A stretch of DNA of 64,000 nucleotides from Pseudomonas segetis (GTDB lineage: Bacteria; Pseudomonadota; Gammaproteobacteria; Pseudomonadales; Pseudomonadaceae), in the NCBI RefSeq assembly GCF_900188155.1, contig NZ_FZOG01000004.1:124001-188000 (forward strand). Reading direction: 5' to 3'. Each line of letters starts with the position of its first letter. Within the stretch, counting starts at the first letter, position 1. Shown here piece after piece: positions 35,027-44,729 of this stretch. The position numbers and the translations under genes are program-made. Below the pieces are notes generated by a model that saw only the letters and a program-made list of their open reading frames with translations, was not told the DNA's origin and did not search any database.

Positions 35027-35077
35027 ATGGTTTTCTATACATAAATTTTTGTGCTGCTGGCTTCCACAAAGCGTAAA

Positions 35078-35132
35078 GCCGTAAGGCGTCGATTATGCCT
35101 TATTGGAATTGCGCGCCCTTGCTGTCCGCCAT
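35078..35132 (-). repeat. Second, decayed duplicate of hsdR start
   Basis: Minus strand from ATG 35132: ATGGCGGACAGC then [10 protein letters not shown] and a TAA, with the DNA continuing similar to hsdR for about 55 bp (GGCATAATCGACGCC against GACATCATTGATGCC). Its ATG overlaps the hsdS stop as TAATG. This marks the original hsdS-hsdR junction of the ancestral operon, before the insertion. Confidence 0.82.
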
Positions 35133-36499
35133 TACACGGCCTCTTGTGCTAATTCGGGAGTTGGCGCGCTGGTCGGTGGTTGCCAGCCACGTACATCGAT
35201 TTTGCCGGTAACGGCGGCGGAGATTAGGGCGGAGCGGCGTTCTTTAAGCAGCTCAATCCCCTTGATGCCCTCAAGCGCTAGTTGATCAAACTCTGAAAGA
35301 GCTCCTTCTAAAAACTTGGAAATTGCCAGCTGTTCATAACGGCCAGGGCATGGAATATATTGGCTTGTAACCTTGCTACCTGTGATCAACGGTTGCGCTG
35401 ACTTGTCCGAAATTTCGTTCAAATTCCTAGCATCCAAGACATGGACAAGATAATTGATATCAAATGATCTGCGGTCAAAGTCGAGGATCAGTGCGTTATC
35501 ACTCACCCAGGCCGGCTCATGAACTTTGTGCACATTTCCACATAGGGCTCCCACTCGTCCAATGACAATTAGCGGGGGCGATACATTCGCCTGGGAAGTA
35601 AACCCCATGACACCATTGCCGCCAATAACGGGGTGCGGTTTATCCTCTTGGGCTTGGCTCTCAATTAAATCCGGAGATATACCATCGCCGCTTTTAATTC
35701 TCGCTCTCCACTTTATCGCTAGTACTACCCAATGCGCCGGCACCTCACCTAGCCACTCCACGCCGGAGTCTTTCATCGGCACCGTCGGGTCGAGGCCTTT
35801 GGTGACGGCGTGGGAAATCACGGCCTGGCGCTTTTCCTTGAGCAGTTCGATCAAGCGCTGCTGCTCTTCGATCAGCGCGTCGATGCGGGCGGTTTCGTGG
35901 TCGAGGAAATGAGCGATTTGGGTTTGTTCTGAAATACTTGGGAATGGCAGATAGATTTCAGAAGCATCACTCCACCTAAAGTCTGTCGAGCGCTCTCTGA
36001 TGCCCTTAGCAAGTGAAGATACAAACCCCGCCAATGCCATGTGCCTTAACAAGCGCGCGTAGTAATACGCAGAAACTCCCTCATTGGGTGTGCAAGCCGA
36101 GTACACCGGCGAGGATTTGCCATCAGAGTCCGAAACACCAATTGCTCCGGCAAAAGCATCCATGGCATGAATGACTAAGTCACCTTTGCGAATACCTTGA
36201 TAGCCGATCTCTTTTTCTGCATTAGTGAATCCATCCGTTCGTCTATTGGAACGGAGTGTCACTGCGCCATCTCTGAAGCAAGTGACAATTCCGTCACCAT
36301 CTACAACTGGACGTTTTTGCAGGCTGAATAGAAATTTGAGTCTGCGACTCTCCCAGTGCTCCGGAACCTCGCCCAACCACTCAACTCCAGACTCCTTGTA
36401 CGCAGGATACTTCGAAAACCTACTCGGGCTATCCCTGCCCTCGCCCTGCGGGCCAACGGCTGCTCGATTGTTCAAATTTGCTCCCGACAAATTTGTCAT
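35132..36499 (-). CDS. hsdS: Type I restriction-modification specificity subunit
   Basis: 455 residues with two target-recognition halves. Each is introduced by [15 protein letters not shown] (near residues 36 and 245) and closed by a helical spacer: [20 protein letters not shown] near 190-210 and [20 protein letters not shown] in the second half. This duplication is the hallmark of HsdS, which reads the bipartite site for HsdM and HsdR. The start overlaps the hsdM stop (ATGA). The two variable halves differ, as expected for an asymmetric site. Confidence 0.95.
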   Translation of the reverse strand: MTNLSGANLNNRAAVGPQGEGRDSPSRFSKYPAYKESGVEWLGEVPEHWESRRLKFLFSLQKRPVVDGDGIVTCFRDGAVTLRSNRRTDGFTNAEKEIGYQGIRKGDLVIHAMDAFAGAIGVSDSDGKSSPVYSACTPNEGVSAYYYARLLRHMALAGFVSSLAKGIRERSTDFRWSDASEIYLPFPSISEQTQIAHFLDHETARIDALIEEQQRLIELLKEKRQAVISHAVTKGLDPTVPMKDSGVEWLGEVPAHWVVLAIKWRARIKSGDGISPDLIESQAQEDKPHPVIGGNGVMGFTSQANVSPPLIVIGRVGALCGNVHKVHEPAWVSDNALILDFDRRSFDINYLVHVLDARNLNEISDKSAQPLITGSKVTSQYIPCPGRYEQLAISKFLEGALSEFDQLALEGIKGIELLKERRSALISAAVTGKIDVRGWQPPTSAPTPELAQEAV

Positions 36500-38493
36500 G
36501 CCGACAGCCCCTCAATCATCTGCTTGATGCGGTCGGTGCAGGCTTTTAGGTCGCAATCGATCTCGACCAGCGGGCGCGGTGGCTGGAACACATAGAAGTG
36601 GCGGTTAAAGGGAATCTCGAAACCGACAATGCCGACCTCGCCATCCTGCGCATCGGTCTTGCTTTCGTCGATCCAGGCATCCGGCACATGTGGGATGACT
36701 TCGCGTTGGAAGTAGTCGTACACCGACTCGCCCAGCGGCACGTTCTCGTTATCGCGCAGGCCGGTGTCGGCTTCCGGCTGGCCTTTGACCATGCAGATAT
36801 CCGCCTCGGGGTCGCGCTCGCTCAGGGCGCTGAGGATGGCCTTCAGCTCGGGCGTGCTGGGCGATACATCGTGAGCGCTGAGCGTCTTCTTCAGCAGCTT
36901 GCTGAACTGCTCACGGTTGCGATGCAGCACACTGGCATCCATGGCCTGCAGCGCTTCGATCAGACGCTGGCGGGTCGGGGCTTCCATCTTCTCGATGGCT
37001 TTTTCTGCCAGCACTTTCTCGATGCGCTCGGCGCTTGTCTGGAAGTTCAGCCGCAGCGGACGCTCGACGGTGATGCGCCGGTAGCCGAAGGCTTCGACGG
37101 GGAAGATCTTGCTCTGCGCGGTTTCCTCGAAGCGCCCATACAGGCGCACCAGTTCGTCGATCTGCTCCTCGGTGATGTACTGGCGCTTGCTGCCGAGGGA
37201 TTTGCGCATCTTGGCAAAGTGCTGGCTGCCGTCGATCAACTGCACCTTGCCCTGGCGCACCGAGGCCTTGTGGTTGCTCAACACCCACACATAGGTGGCG
37301 ATGCCGGTGTTGTAGAACATATCGGTAGGCAACGCGACTATTGCCTCGACCAGATCGTTTTGCAGCAGGTAACGGCGAATCTCCGACTCACCCGAACCGG
37401 CACCGCCGGTAAACAGCGGCGAGCCGTTGAGGATGATGCCGATGCGCGAGCCGCCTTTGCTTTTACCGTCCTGGCGCGGGTCACGCATTTTGCTGACCAG
37501 GTGCAGTAGGAACAGCAAGGAGCCGTCGGACACACGCGGCAGGCCGGGGCCGAAGCGGCCGTCGAAGCCTTTGTGGCTGTGCTCGTCGGTGATCTGCTTC
37601 TGCACCTTCTTCCATTCCACGCCAAACGGCGGGTTGCTGAGCATAAAGTCGAAGTGATGTTCGGGACCGGCCAGTTGGTCGTTGGACAGGGTGTTGCCGA
37701 GTTTAATGTTCTCGACCTTCTGCCCTTTAATCAGCATGTCCGCCTTGCAGATGGCATAGGACTCGGGGTTTAGCTCCTGGCCATGCAGCGACACGCTGAC
37801 CTTCTCGCTGATGGATTGGATGTACTCATCACCCTCAGACAGAAAGCCGCCGGTGCCGGCAGTTGGGTCGTAGATGGTGACGATGTTGTTGGGCGCGAGC
37901 TTGTGGTCTTGATCGGTGATCACTAGCGAAGTGGTCAGGTGCACAATATCGCGTGGGGTGAAGTGTTCCCCGGCGGTCTCATTAGAGCTTTCCGCGAACT
38001 TGCGGATCAGCTCTTCAAAGATGATGCCCATGCCGAAATTGCTGATGCGCTCGGGGCTGAGGTCGGCGGCTGCGAAACGCTGAGTTACCTGGTACAGCAG
38101 GTTGGCGCTGGCCAGTTGCTGGACGAAGTCCTCGAAATGGAAGTGCTCGAATATCTCGCGGGCGTCCTTGCTAAAGGACTGCACGTAGCTCAGCAGGTCG
38201 TCGACTGTCTGTTTGTCCGAAAGCGTGTCGAGGGTCAGTTTCGAGGCGTTGAAGAAGGGCTGACCGGCGGCGCGCAGTAGAAGCATCTCACGCACATGAT
38301 CGGGGCGACCTTCCTGCGCATAGGACTCACGGACCACCGCTTCCTTGGTCGGCTCCAGCACGCACTCCATACGCCGCAGCAAGGTGAACGGCAGAATAAT
38401 GCGGCCGTACTGCGATTGCTTGAAGTCACCGCGCAGCAGATCGGCAATGGACCAAAGAAACGCGGCCGTCTGGGAATGGTTTTCCGTGTTCAC
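36496..38493 (-). CDS. hsdM: Type I restriction-modification methyltransferase subunit
   Basis: 665 residues. The N-terminal helical domain ([20 protein letters not shown]) is followed by the N6-adenine methyltransferase core with [13 protein letters not shown] (SAM binding) and [10 protein letters not shown] (catalytic NPPF, Asn287). A C-terminal extension holds [17 protein letters not shown] and is longer than in many HsdM. It methylates adenine in the HsdS target. It is the first gene of the minus-strand operon hsdM-hsdS-(rhuM-fic)-hsdR-mrr. Confidence 0.95.
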   Translation of the reverse strand: MNTENHSQTAAFLWSIADLLRGDFKQSQYGRIILPFTLLRRMECVLEPTKEAVVRESYAQEGRPDHVREMLLLRAAGQPFFNASKLTLDTLSDKQTVDDLLSYVQSFSKDAREIFEHFHFEDFVQQLASANLLYQVTQRFAAADLSPERISNFGMGIIFEELIRKFAESSNETAGEHFTPRDIVHLTTSLVITDQDHKLAPNNIVTIYDPTAGTGGFLSEGDEYIQSISEKVSVSLHGQELNPESYAICKADMLIKGQKVENIKLGNTLSNDQLAGPEHHFDFMLSNPPFGVEWKKVQKQITDEHSHKGFDGRFGPGLPRVSDGSLLFLLHLVSKMRDPRQDGKSKGGSRIGIILNGSPLFTGGAGSGESEIRRYLLQNDLVEAIVALPTDMFYNTGIATYVWVLSNHKASVRQGKVQLIDGSQHFAKMRKSLGSKRQYITEEQIDELVRLYGRFEETAQSKIFPVEAFGYRRITVERPLRLNFQTSAERIEKVLAEKAIEKMEAPTRQRLIEALQAMDASVLHRNREQFSKLLKKTLSAHDVSPSTPELKAILSALSERDPEADICMVKGQPEADTGLRDNENVPLGESVYDYFQREVIPHVPDAWIDESKTDAQDGEVGIVGFEIPFNRHFYVFQPPRPLVEIDCDLKACTDRIKQMIEGLSA

Positions 38494-38661
38494 GCAGTAA
38501 CTCCAAGATAAGACTACAAAAGCCCGAGTCTAACCTGCTGCGTGATCCGGTTCAGCACAAATATGGCCAATACGCTTCGATGCTATTGCTCGACAACAGA
38601 ACAGGCGATGACAAGACTTGCACCTTTATTCAACCCACTGCCCAGCAGCAATGGCATAGGC

Positions 38662-39324
38662 TCAATCGGCTGAGCCTGCCTCAAGCTGCGCCAGCATATA
38701 TTCAATTTGCGCATTGAACGGGTAGATCAGGGGCTTTCCGTTGCGGTGGGCGATTTGCAGGTATTTCCAGCGCATTGGTACTTGTTGGTAGGCCTTGGGG
38801 TTCTTGTTTGATAACGCGTCAATCTGTGCGCTGATGCGCTTGGCAAGCTGGTCAATGGTTTGCTGATCGCCGGTTTCTGCAAGCGGCGTGTCCTGGCGAA
38901 TGCTGAGTACGGCGAAGCTGCGCAGGTTATCCGCAAGGCTTGGTGCCTGGCTGCTTGTATCGGCGGGCAGGAATGAGTCCAGCAACTTGAAGACGTTGAA
39001 CGCCTGAGCCAGCGAGGTGCTCAAGTCCTGATTGTTTTGCCAATACGCGGCTCGAACGTCATCGGCATAACCTTGATAGGTCGAGAGAATACCCTCCAGT
39101 GTGGCGGCGCCCTTCTCTGTCTTGATCTGCTCGCCGAGCTGATTCTGGGCTTCGTTCATCTGCGTCCAGAATCGCTCATCGCCACCGTTGCTGTAGAGCA
39201 ACAGGTAACGCTCCACATCGAGTGCGGTTGAGCGGATGTCTGCGCTGGTGTCTGCCTTTGCGTAAGACAGCGGCAAAATCAGGGCGAGACTCAGTGCTCT
39301 AGCGGCAATGCGAAGATCGCGCAT
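38662..39324 (-). CDS. Conserved exported protein of unknown function
   Basis: 220 residues. The N-terminal signal peptide MRDLRIAARALSLALILPLS ends near YAKA. The mature protein is almost wholly helical and polar (TALDVERYLLLYSNGGDERF, LADNLRSFAVLSIRQD) with a C-terminal YPFNAQIEYMLAQLEA. AGG lies 5 nt before the ATG. It looks like a periplasmic helical protein of the kind annotated only as hypothetical in Pseudomonas. It stands outside the hsd operon and is not obviously linked to it. Confidence 0.75.
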   Translation of the reverse strand: MRDLRIAARALSLALILPLSYAKADTSADIRSTALDVERYLLLYSNGGDERFWTQMNEAQNQLGEQIKTEKGAATLEGILSTYQGYADDVRAAYWQNNQDLSTSLAQAFNVFKLLDSFLPADTSSQAPSLADNLRSFAVLSIRQDTPLAETGDQQTIDQLAKRISAQIDALSNKNPKAYQQVPMRWKYLQIAHRNGKPLIYPFNAQIEYMLAQLEAGSAD

Positions 39325-39607
39325 GCGGGCCTCATCGGTATGGAAAACCGCGCATATTGCAGGATCACACCCCAGGCCGGGAGCCGCCTTTTCTTACAGG
39401 GCCGTAGGACCAATCTGAAACCATCAACTCGAAGGCATTTGCATTATCCAGGCAAAGACTGGAACAGGGACGCAGTGAATAAAGGTATCGACCGCCCACC
39501 ACTTATAACGATGCAAGATTTACCGCACCAGGGAAGTGCCTGATAATCCAAAGCCACTAGGGGCACTGTTGGCTTCGAGTGTCCAGATAGGCGATGGGGA
39601 GAGGAAA

Positions 39608-40291
39608 ATGGAGTGGGTGTCGTTGGTGCTGTCGGCAAGTGCGCTGATAGTGGTGTTGCTGTATATCGGCGTTGCGAGCCCAAACGCCAAGCGAAAACGG
39701 CTCAAGCGCGTGCTTGAGCGTGTGCCCGAGTTCGAGCGGGGCCAGGCGCATTTCAAGCGCCGCTATCCACGCTACGAGTACGGCACCGGCAGCTACGGCA
39801 TGCCTGAGGTCAAGGATTTCCGCGAAGGCACGACCCTCCGAATTGGTGCTTACTGCTCGATCGCCAACGGGGTTTTGATCGTGCTTGGAGGTGATCATCG
39901 CACCAACTGGATTTCCACCTACCCGTTCCCGGCCAAGTTGAAAGAGGCCAGTCACATCAAGGGTTACGGCGGATCACGAGGCGACGTGATCATCGGTAAC
40001 GATGTCTGGCTGTGCACCAACAGCACGATCCTGTCGGGCGTCACGGTCGGGCACGGCGCTGTGGTGGCGGCTGAATCACTGGTCAACCGGGATGTTGCGC
40101 CCTACTCGATCGTGGCGGGTAATCCTGCGCGGGTAATCGGCTGGCGCTTTGATGAGCCGACCCGCGAGGCACTGCTTGCGACCGGCTGGTGGGACTGGCC
40201 CAAAGAGGAAGTCGCCAGCGTGGTCGAGCGCCTATGCTCCGAGGATGTCGATGGCTTCCTGGATTACGCCCGCAATCGCGGCGTGGCATAA
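39608..40291 (+). CDS. CatB-like hexapeptide-repeat acetyltransferase
   Basis: 227 residues from ATG 39608 behind GGGGAGAGGAAA. A single N-terminal membrane helix (VSLVLSASALIVVLLYIGVA) precedes a left-handed beta-helix: TLRIGAYCSIANGVLIVLGG, DHRTNWISTYPF, GDVIIGNDVWLCTNSTILSG and SIVAGNPARVIGWRF. The DHR/WIS.YPF pattern is that of the xenobiotic (chloramphenicol, streptogramin) acetyltransferase branch, which also includes polysaccharide-modifying enzymes. The membrane helix makes a surface-glycan substrate more likely than a drug. It is a solitary gene with a terminator after it. Confidence 0.85.
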   Translation: MEWVSLVLSASALIVVLLYIGVASPNAKRKRLKRVLERVPEFERGQAHFKRRYPRYEYGTGSYGMPEVKDFREGTTLRIGAYCSIANGVLIVLGGDHRTNWISTYPFPAKLKEASHIKGYGGSRGDVIIGNDVWLCTNSTILSGVTVGHGAVVAAESLVNRDVAPYSIVAGNPARVIGWRFDEPTREALLATGWWDWPKEEVASVVERLCSEDVDGFLDYARNRGVA

Positions 40292-40340
40292 CCAACCCCG
40301 GCCAATCCAATGGATGGCCCCCGGGGAAGCACCGCCAACT

Positions 40341-40370
40341 GACAAGGCGCCCAAGGGCGCCTTTGTCGTG
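40341..40370. terminator. Bidirectional terminator
   Basis: GACAAGGCGCC pairs with GGCGCCTTTGTC-type sequence across CAAG. The A/T-rich flanks suit both the acetyltransferase (plus) and the convergent AraC-type gene (minus). Confidence 0.7.
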
Positions 40371-40409
40371 ATCGATCAGTGCGGACTTAGCCAGCCAGAC
40401 TCATGTTGG

Positions 40410-41228
40410 TCAGGCTGTGCGCTGTATCCATTCACTGGGGCTGACGCCGACCTTGCGACGGAAGGTGCGTGCAAGAGCCGATGGGCTTTCATAGCCAACC
40501 TCATCGGCAATTAGCGCGATGGGCCGCCCTTCGCGTAAGCGTTTTTGCGCCAGGCTGACTCGCCAGTTGGCCAGGTAATCCGCCGGGGTAACGCCCACCG
40601 TCTGGCGAAAGTGCGCGGCAAAGCTGGCCCGCGACATGGATGCAATACCCGCCAGGTCAGCCACGGTCCAATTGCGCTGGGGCTCGTTATGGATACTCGT
40701 GAGCGCCCGCGACAGGCGCGGATTAGCCAACCCGGCCATCATCCCGGAGGCAATGCTGCGGCTGGCAATAAGATGACGGAGCAGTTGGATCATCATCAGC
40801 TCAAACAGCCGATTGAGCACCACGTCGCGACCACATTCATCGCCGAATGCCTCTTCAAACAGCCACTCAAGGATGCCGTGCAAGTCCGGCAGTTCTCGAA
40901 GTGGTTTGATGATGTAAGGCGGCAACGCCATGGTCAGCGGATTATTGGCCCCGCCATCGAAGCTCAAGGTCGCGCACACCAACTCGGCCTCATCGGCCTC
41001 TGTTGCCACTAACTGATGCTGCAGTGGGCGAATCAACAACACCAGGCTCGGCTCAGTCAATTCGATAGCTTGATTATGCTCATCCCTGAAACTCAGGCGG
41101 CCAGAGCGCAGCAGATGCACATGGCCATAGTCACCCTCGGCGACATCCGCCACACCGCAAAAACCACCTTGATGATAGGTGGCCGCATGCAGGTTGAAGT
41201 GTTTTAGCAGGGTTGATAAGCGGTCCAT
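40410..41228 (-). CDS. AraC-family transcriptional regulator
   Basis: 272 residues when started at ATG 41228 (MDRLSTLLKHFNLHAATYHQ). The N-terminal cupin-type sensor (LVLLIRPLQHQLVATE) is followed by the double helix-turn-helix: RNWTVADLAGIASMSRASFA and RPIALIADEVGYESPSALAR, then TFRRKVGVSPSEW. It is divergent from the AhpD-like/glutaredoxin pair across 128 bp, so it most likely controls that pair in response to a small molecule. Earlier in-frame ATG codons give no homologous sequence. Confidence 0.85.
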   Translation of the reverse strand: MDRLSTLLKHFNLHAATYHQGGFCGVADVAEGDYGHVHLLRSGRLSFRDEHNQAIELTEPSLVLLIRPLQHQLVATEADEAELVCATLSFDGGANNPLTMALPPYIIKPLRELPDLHGILEWLFEEAFGDECGRDVVLNRLFELMMIQLLRHLIASRSIASGMMAGLANPRLSRALTSIHNEPQRNWTVADLAGIASMSRASFAAHFRQTVGVTPADYLANWRVSLAQKRLREGRPIALIADEVGYESPSALARTFRRKVGVSPSEWIQRTA

Positions 41229-41356
41229 TGAACAACACCTATTTAGACGATCTGTTGCATAACATCGACGATCTGAACCCAAAAGAAAAGTCCCGAGACC
41301 TAATATTCACTCAACGCTTGTTCAACAAGCAGGACTCAACTTATTGGAGAATCACC

Positions 41357-41875
41357 ATGCCTCGCATCGCTGCTTTAACACCTGACCAAGCCCCTGCTGG
41401 TTCACATGCCGCTCTTGAAGCCGTGCAAAAAACCTTTGGCTTTATACCCAACTCGATCAAGACACTGGCCCATGCCCCTGCGGCATTGAATGCTTACCTG
41501 GCCCTGAACCAGGCCTTGGGCAAAAGCTCATTGAGCACTGCCGAACGGGAAGTCGTAGCCCTCGCGACTTCTGAAGTTAACGAGTGCAATTATTGCGTCA
41601 CCGCCCACAGCTTCTTCGGTAAAAAAGCCGGTTTGAGCGAAAGTGATGTCGGCAGGGCACGATCGGGTGAGTTGAATGCGCTAGCTGCACTGGTGCGACA
41701 AATTGCGCAAAGTCGCGGCCAACTGACCGACGCTCAAATAGCGGCGGCCCATGAGGCAGGCCTGACCGACAGAAAGATCGTCGAAGTAGTTGCACACGTG
41801 ACACTGCTCACCCTAAGCAATTACCTGAACAACATTGCCGACCCTGACGTGGACTTCCCACCATCGGCACGCTAA
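41357..41875 (+). CDS. AhpD-like carboxymuconolactone decarboxylase family protein
   Basis: 172 residues from ATG 41357 behind TGGAGA. The family signature is complete: LSTAEREVVALATSEVNECN followed by YCVTAHSFFGKKAGLSESDV, with the redox CxxC as CNYC and the following His. Such proteins are peroxidase-type or electrophile-handling enzymes. A glutaredoxin gene follows 11 nt later and a divergent AraC regulator lies upstream, so a thiol-based stress response is a reasonable reading. The substrate is not visible. Confidence 0.88.
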   Translation: MPRIAALTPDQAPAGSHAALEAVQKTFGFIPNSIKTLAHAPAALNAYLALNQALGKSSLSTAEREVVALATSEVNECNYCVTAHSFFGKKAGLSESDVGRARSGELNALAALVRQIAQSRGQLTDAQIAAAHEAGLTDRKIVEVVAHVTLLTLSNYLNNIADPDVDFPPSAR

Positions 41876-41886
41876 GGAGCCAGAAC

Positions 41887-42141
41887 ATGAGCCAGGTAAC
41901 CATTTATACGACCCAGCATTGCCCTTACTGCGTACGCGCCAAAAGCTTGTTGGCACGCAAGGGTGCCAGCACCACGGAAATCGACGTTGCGGCCTCGCCC
42001 CAGAGACTCGCGGAGATGCTGCATAAATCCAAGCGCCGAAGCGTACCGCAGATATTTATTGGCGACCTGCATGTCGGCGGCTTTGATGATCTGGCAAGTC
42101 TTGACCGCAAGGGCGAACTGGATGCATTGCTGCAGGCGTGA
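41887..42141 (+). CDS. grxC: Glutaredoxin
   Basis: 84 residues, MSQVTIYTTQHCPYCVRAKS with the classic CPYC active site near residues 12-15, the cis-Pro segment RRSVPQIFIGDLHVGGFDDL and a short helical tail. This is the length and pattern of Grx3. It reduces disulfides and glutathione mixed disulfides with GSH. It is co-directional with the AhpD-like gene, 11 nt apart, preceded by AAGGAG. The symbol is by similarity to GrxC. Confidence 0.9.
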   Translation: MSQVTIYTTQHCPYCVRAKSLLARKGASTTEIDVAASPQRLAEMLHKSKRRSVPQIFIGDLHVGGFDDLASLDRKGELDALLQA

Positions 42142-42255
42142 CATCCGTGCAGATGCTCCGGACAACCTGCGCTATCGAGCAAAAGAGCCCGATGGCGCAG
42201 GCTTCACTGGGCCTGTACGCACAGGCCTCGCCATCAGTGACAAGGCCCGTGCAGC

Positions 42256-43245
42256 TCAGGGATTGGACAGCGCCTGGCCGCCCTTGGGCTTGAAGTAGAG
42301 TGTTTCACCGCGCACCAGATCATCAAGGCTCATGTGGTCCTTGGCGACTTCGGCTTCAATCAGGTCGGCCTGACCTTCTACCTTCAGGGTCACGCGGGTA
42401 ATTGCCCCCAATGGCCGGATATCGCGTACTTCACCGGCCTGGTGCCCTTCTTCGGCATGGCGCGACAAGTGAACCTCATGCGGGCGGAACAATACGTGGT
42501 GATCCTGGCCGATATAAAGGCGGTTGGCATCACCCAGGAAGTGATAGACAAAGTCACTGGCCGGGTTTTCATAAACCTCTGCTGGTGAACCAATCTGCTC
42601 GATCACACCTTTATTCATCACCACGATCCGGTCGGCCACTTCCATGGCTTCTTCCTGGTCATGGGTAACAAACACTGATGTCAGGTGTACATCTTCATGC
42701 AGGCGCGCCAACCAGCGGCGCAGCTCCTTGCGAACCTTGGCATCCAGCGCCCCGAACGGCTCGTCAAGCAGCAAGACCCTGGGCTCAACAGCGAGTGCGC
42801 GAGCCAGCGCAATACGTTGACGCTGGCCACCGGAAAGCTGTTCCGGATAACGGTCGGCAAGCCAGTCGAGTTGCACCAGGCCAAGCAGTTCGTGCACCTT
42901 TTGCGCAATGACAGTCTCACTGGGACGCTCGCGCTTGGGCTTCATGCGTAAACCAAAGGCGACGTTATCGAATACCGTCATATGGCGAAACAATGCGTAG
43001 TGCTGGAACACAAAGCCGACATTGCGATCACGCACATCGTGCTCGGAAACATCTTCGCCGTGGAACTGAATGCTGCCGGTATCAGGAGTTTCGAGGCCGG
43101 CAATAATGCGCAGCAAGGTGGTCTTGCCGCACCCGGATGGCCCGAGCAGAGCGACCAGTTCGCCGCTCTGGATATTGAGATTGATCTGGTTCAGCGCCTT
43201 GAACGCATTGAAGTTCTTGCTGACGTTAGTGATTTCAATCGACAT
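42256..43245 (-). CDS. cysA: Sulfate/thiosulfate ABC transporter ATP-binding subunit
   Basis: 329 residues from ATG 43245 with GAGGAC 7 nt upstream. Walker A is GPSGCGKTT, the Q-loop FQHYALF, the signature [15 protein letters not shown] and Walker [13 protein letters not shown]; a TOBE-like C-terminus follows. This is CysA, which energises sulfate and thiosulfate uptake through CysT/CysW. It is the only cys ATPase in the window, though two permease pairs and two binding proteins are present. It is cut off from the minus-strand oscA-sbp-cysT-cysW genes by an inverted cysP-cysT-cysW block and has its own AT-rich upstream box. Confidence 0.94.
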   Translation of the reverse strand: MSIEITNVSKNFNAFKALNQINLNIQSGELVALLGPSGCGKTTLLRIIAGLETPDTGSIQFHGEDVSEHDVRDRNVGFVFQHYALFRHMTVFDNVAFGLRMKPKRERPSETVIAQKVHELLGLVQLDWLADRYPEQLSGGQRQRIALARALAVEPRVLLLDEPFGALDAKVRKELRRWLARLHEDVHLTSVFVTHDQEEAMEVADRIVVMNKGVIEQIGSPAEVYENPASDFVYHFLGDANRLYIGQDHHVLFRPHEVHLSRHAEEGHQAGEVRDIRPLGAITRVTLKVEGQADLIEAEVAKDHMSLDDLVRGETLYFKPKGGQALSNP

Positions 43246-43365
43246 GCGTTGCGTCCTCAGCCTTCTGGCGCGGGCGGTTAATTCTGGTGACCCCACAGCC
43301 AAGGTTGTAGGAAAACGGCTGATAAAGGCGATGCGTGGGTGCGCGGATGATAGCGCCGCCCGCTA

Positions 43366-43380
43366 TATTCTTAAAAATAC
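43366..43380. promoter_or_regulatory. AT-rich 15-bp box upstream of cysA, candidate CysB site
   Basis: TATTCTTAAAAATAC is identical over 15 bp to 50181-50195 upstream of oscA. A related sequence lies inverted at 43539-43553. It stands in the 399-bp gap between divergent cysA and cysP. Confidence 0.6.
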
Positions 43381-43538
43381 TCTTTAGTCACATTTATATT
43401 CGTATGCGGAATATAAAAAAGGCCCTGCCGCCCTGAAATGTGCGCATACACTAGCCACTGGGTGATTCGCTGTAAATCCACGAGGAGCGGAGATCAAGGT
43501 AGCAAATTCAATTTCGATCTATATATAGCGCTAAAAAT

Positions 43539-43553
43539 TACTTTTTAAGAATA
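43539..43553. promoter_or_regulatory. AT-rich 15-bp box upstream of cysP, inverted
   Basis: TACTTTTTAAGAATA, the complement of TATTCTTAAAAAGTA, differs from the box at 43366 only at its last three bases. It lies about 90 bp before the cysP start and points in the opposite sense to the cysA-proximal box. The divergent promoters could thus share one regulator, most plausibly CysB. Confidence 0.55.
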
Positions 43554-43644
43554 AAAAACTTAGGCAGTATCAGCCCCAATAATTTGGCCTAGATTCGAAT
43601 AATCGAACTATATGCCTGCCGCAAACATGGGGAATGTTTTGATC

Positions 43645-44658
43645 ATGCTAAAGAAACTGCTTGTCGCCAGTATTATCTCCACGGGTCTGTTCAGTAGCCT
43701 GCCTGCTTTGGCTGAAGACAAGCCGATCCTCAATGCTTCGTACGATATCGCTCGTGAAGTCTTTGCCGCGATCAACCCCAAGTTTGTTGCCAAGTGGAAG
43801 GCTGAAACCGGCAAGGACCTGAAGATCGACCAATCGTTCGCCGGCACTTCGCGCCAGGCGCAAGACATTATCCAAGGTAAAAAGGTTGATATCGTCACCT
43901 TCAACCAAGTCACCGATATCGACATTCTCGCCAAGCGTGGCCTGGTGCGCAAAGACTGGGCCAAGCAGTTCCCCAACAACAGCTCGCCGTATTACAGCAC
44001 CACAGCCTTCCTGGTGCGCAAAGGCAATCCGAAAAACATCAAGAACTGGGATGACCTGGCCCGTGATGATGTGAAGCTGGTTTTTCCTAACCCGAAAACC
44101 TCGGGCAATGCCCGCTACAGCTATCTGGGCGCCTGGCTGTTTGCCAATGAGAAGTTTGACGGCGATGAAACCAAGATCAAGAGCTTCGTCGCAAAGATCC
44201 TGCATAACGTGCAGAACTTCCCCACCGGCGGCCGTGCGGCGACTGTAGCCTTTGCCCAGAATGGCCAGGGTGACGTGCTGCTGACCTTTGAATCTGAAGT
44301 GATCAACATCGCCAAGAGTGATGAGTTCAAATCCGGCGAGTATGAAATCGTGGTCCCGCCAGTGAGCGTTCTGGCTGAGTTTCCGGTCGCGCTGGTTGAT
44401 AAGGTCGTCGACTCCAAAGGCACCCGCGAAGTTTCCAAAGCCTTTCTTGAGTTCCAGTACACCAAAGAAATCCAGCAACTGCTGACCACCTTCAACTACC
44501 GCGTGCATAACCCGGAAGTGGTCGCTGCAACGGCCAGCCAGTTCCCGCAAGTGCGACTGATCAATCCGAATGAAGTGCTGGGCACTTGGGATGAGATCAC
44601 CGCGAAGCACTTTGCTTCCAACGGCGTACTGGATCAGTTGCTGGCTGAAGGCCGCTGA
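43645..44658 (+). CDS. cysP: Thiosulfate/sulfate-binding periplasmic protein (CysP-like)
   Basis: 337 residues from ATG 43645, signal peptide MLKKLLVASIISTGLFSSLP ending ALA. Family stretches [29 protein letters not shown] and NPKTSGNARYSYLGAW match CysP (thiosulfate-binding) more closely than Sbp, which has ALAxDID and [11 protein letters not shown] at the same places. It delivers its oxyanion to the CysT/CysW pair encoded directly downstream. Earlier ATG codons (43612, 43627) lack the signal-peptide context. The set brings no ATPase. Confidence 0.88.
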   Translation: MLKKLLVASIISTGLFSSLPALAEDKPILNASYDIAREVFAAINPKFVAKWKAETGKDLKIDQSFAGTSRQAQDIIQGKKVDIVTFNQVTDIDILAKRGLVRKDWAKQFPNNSSPYYSTTAFLVRKGNPKNIKNWDDLARDDVKLVFPNPKTSGNARYSYLGAWLFANEKFDGDETKIKSFVAKILHNVQNFPTGGRAATVAFAQNGQGDVLLTFESEVINIAKSDEFKSGEYEIVVPPVSVLAEFPVALVDKVVDSKGTREVSKAFLEFQYTKEIQQLLTTFNYRVHNPEVVAATASQFPQVRLINPNEVLGTWDEITAKHFASNGVLDQLLAEGR

Positions 44659-44729
44659 TAGTTCTTTGCTTTGAGTCATACAATAGGCCACAGCCTTGAG
44701 CTGTGGCCTGTTCGTTCAGGAATTTGAGT

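Noticed and set aside
42191..42235. Nested hairpins between grxC and cysA as a terminator
   Set aside because: GGCCTGT/ACAGGCC and GATGGCG/CGCCATC pair well but have no T-run on either strand; a terminator is possible but not supported.
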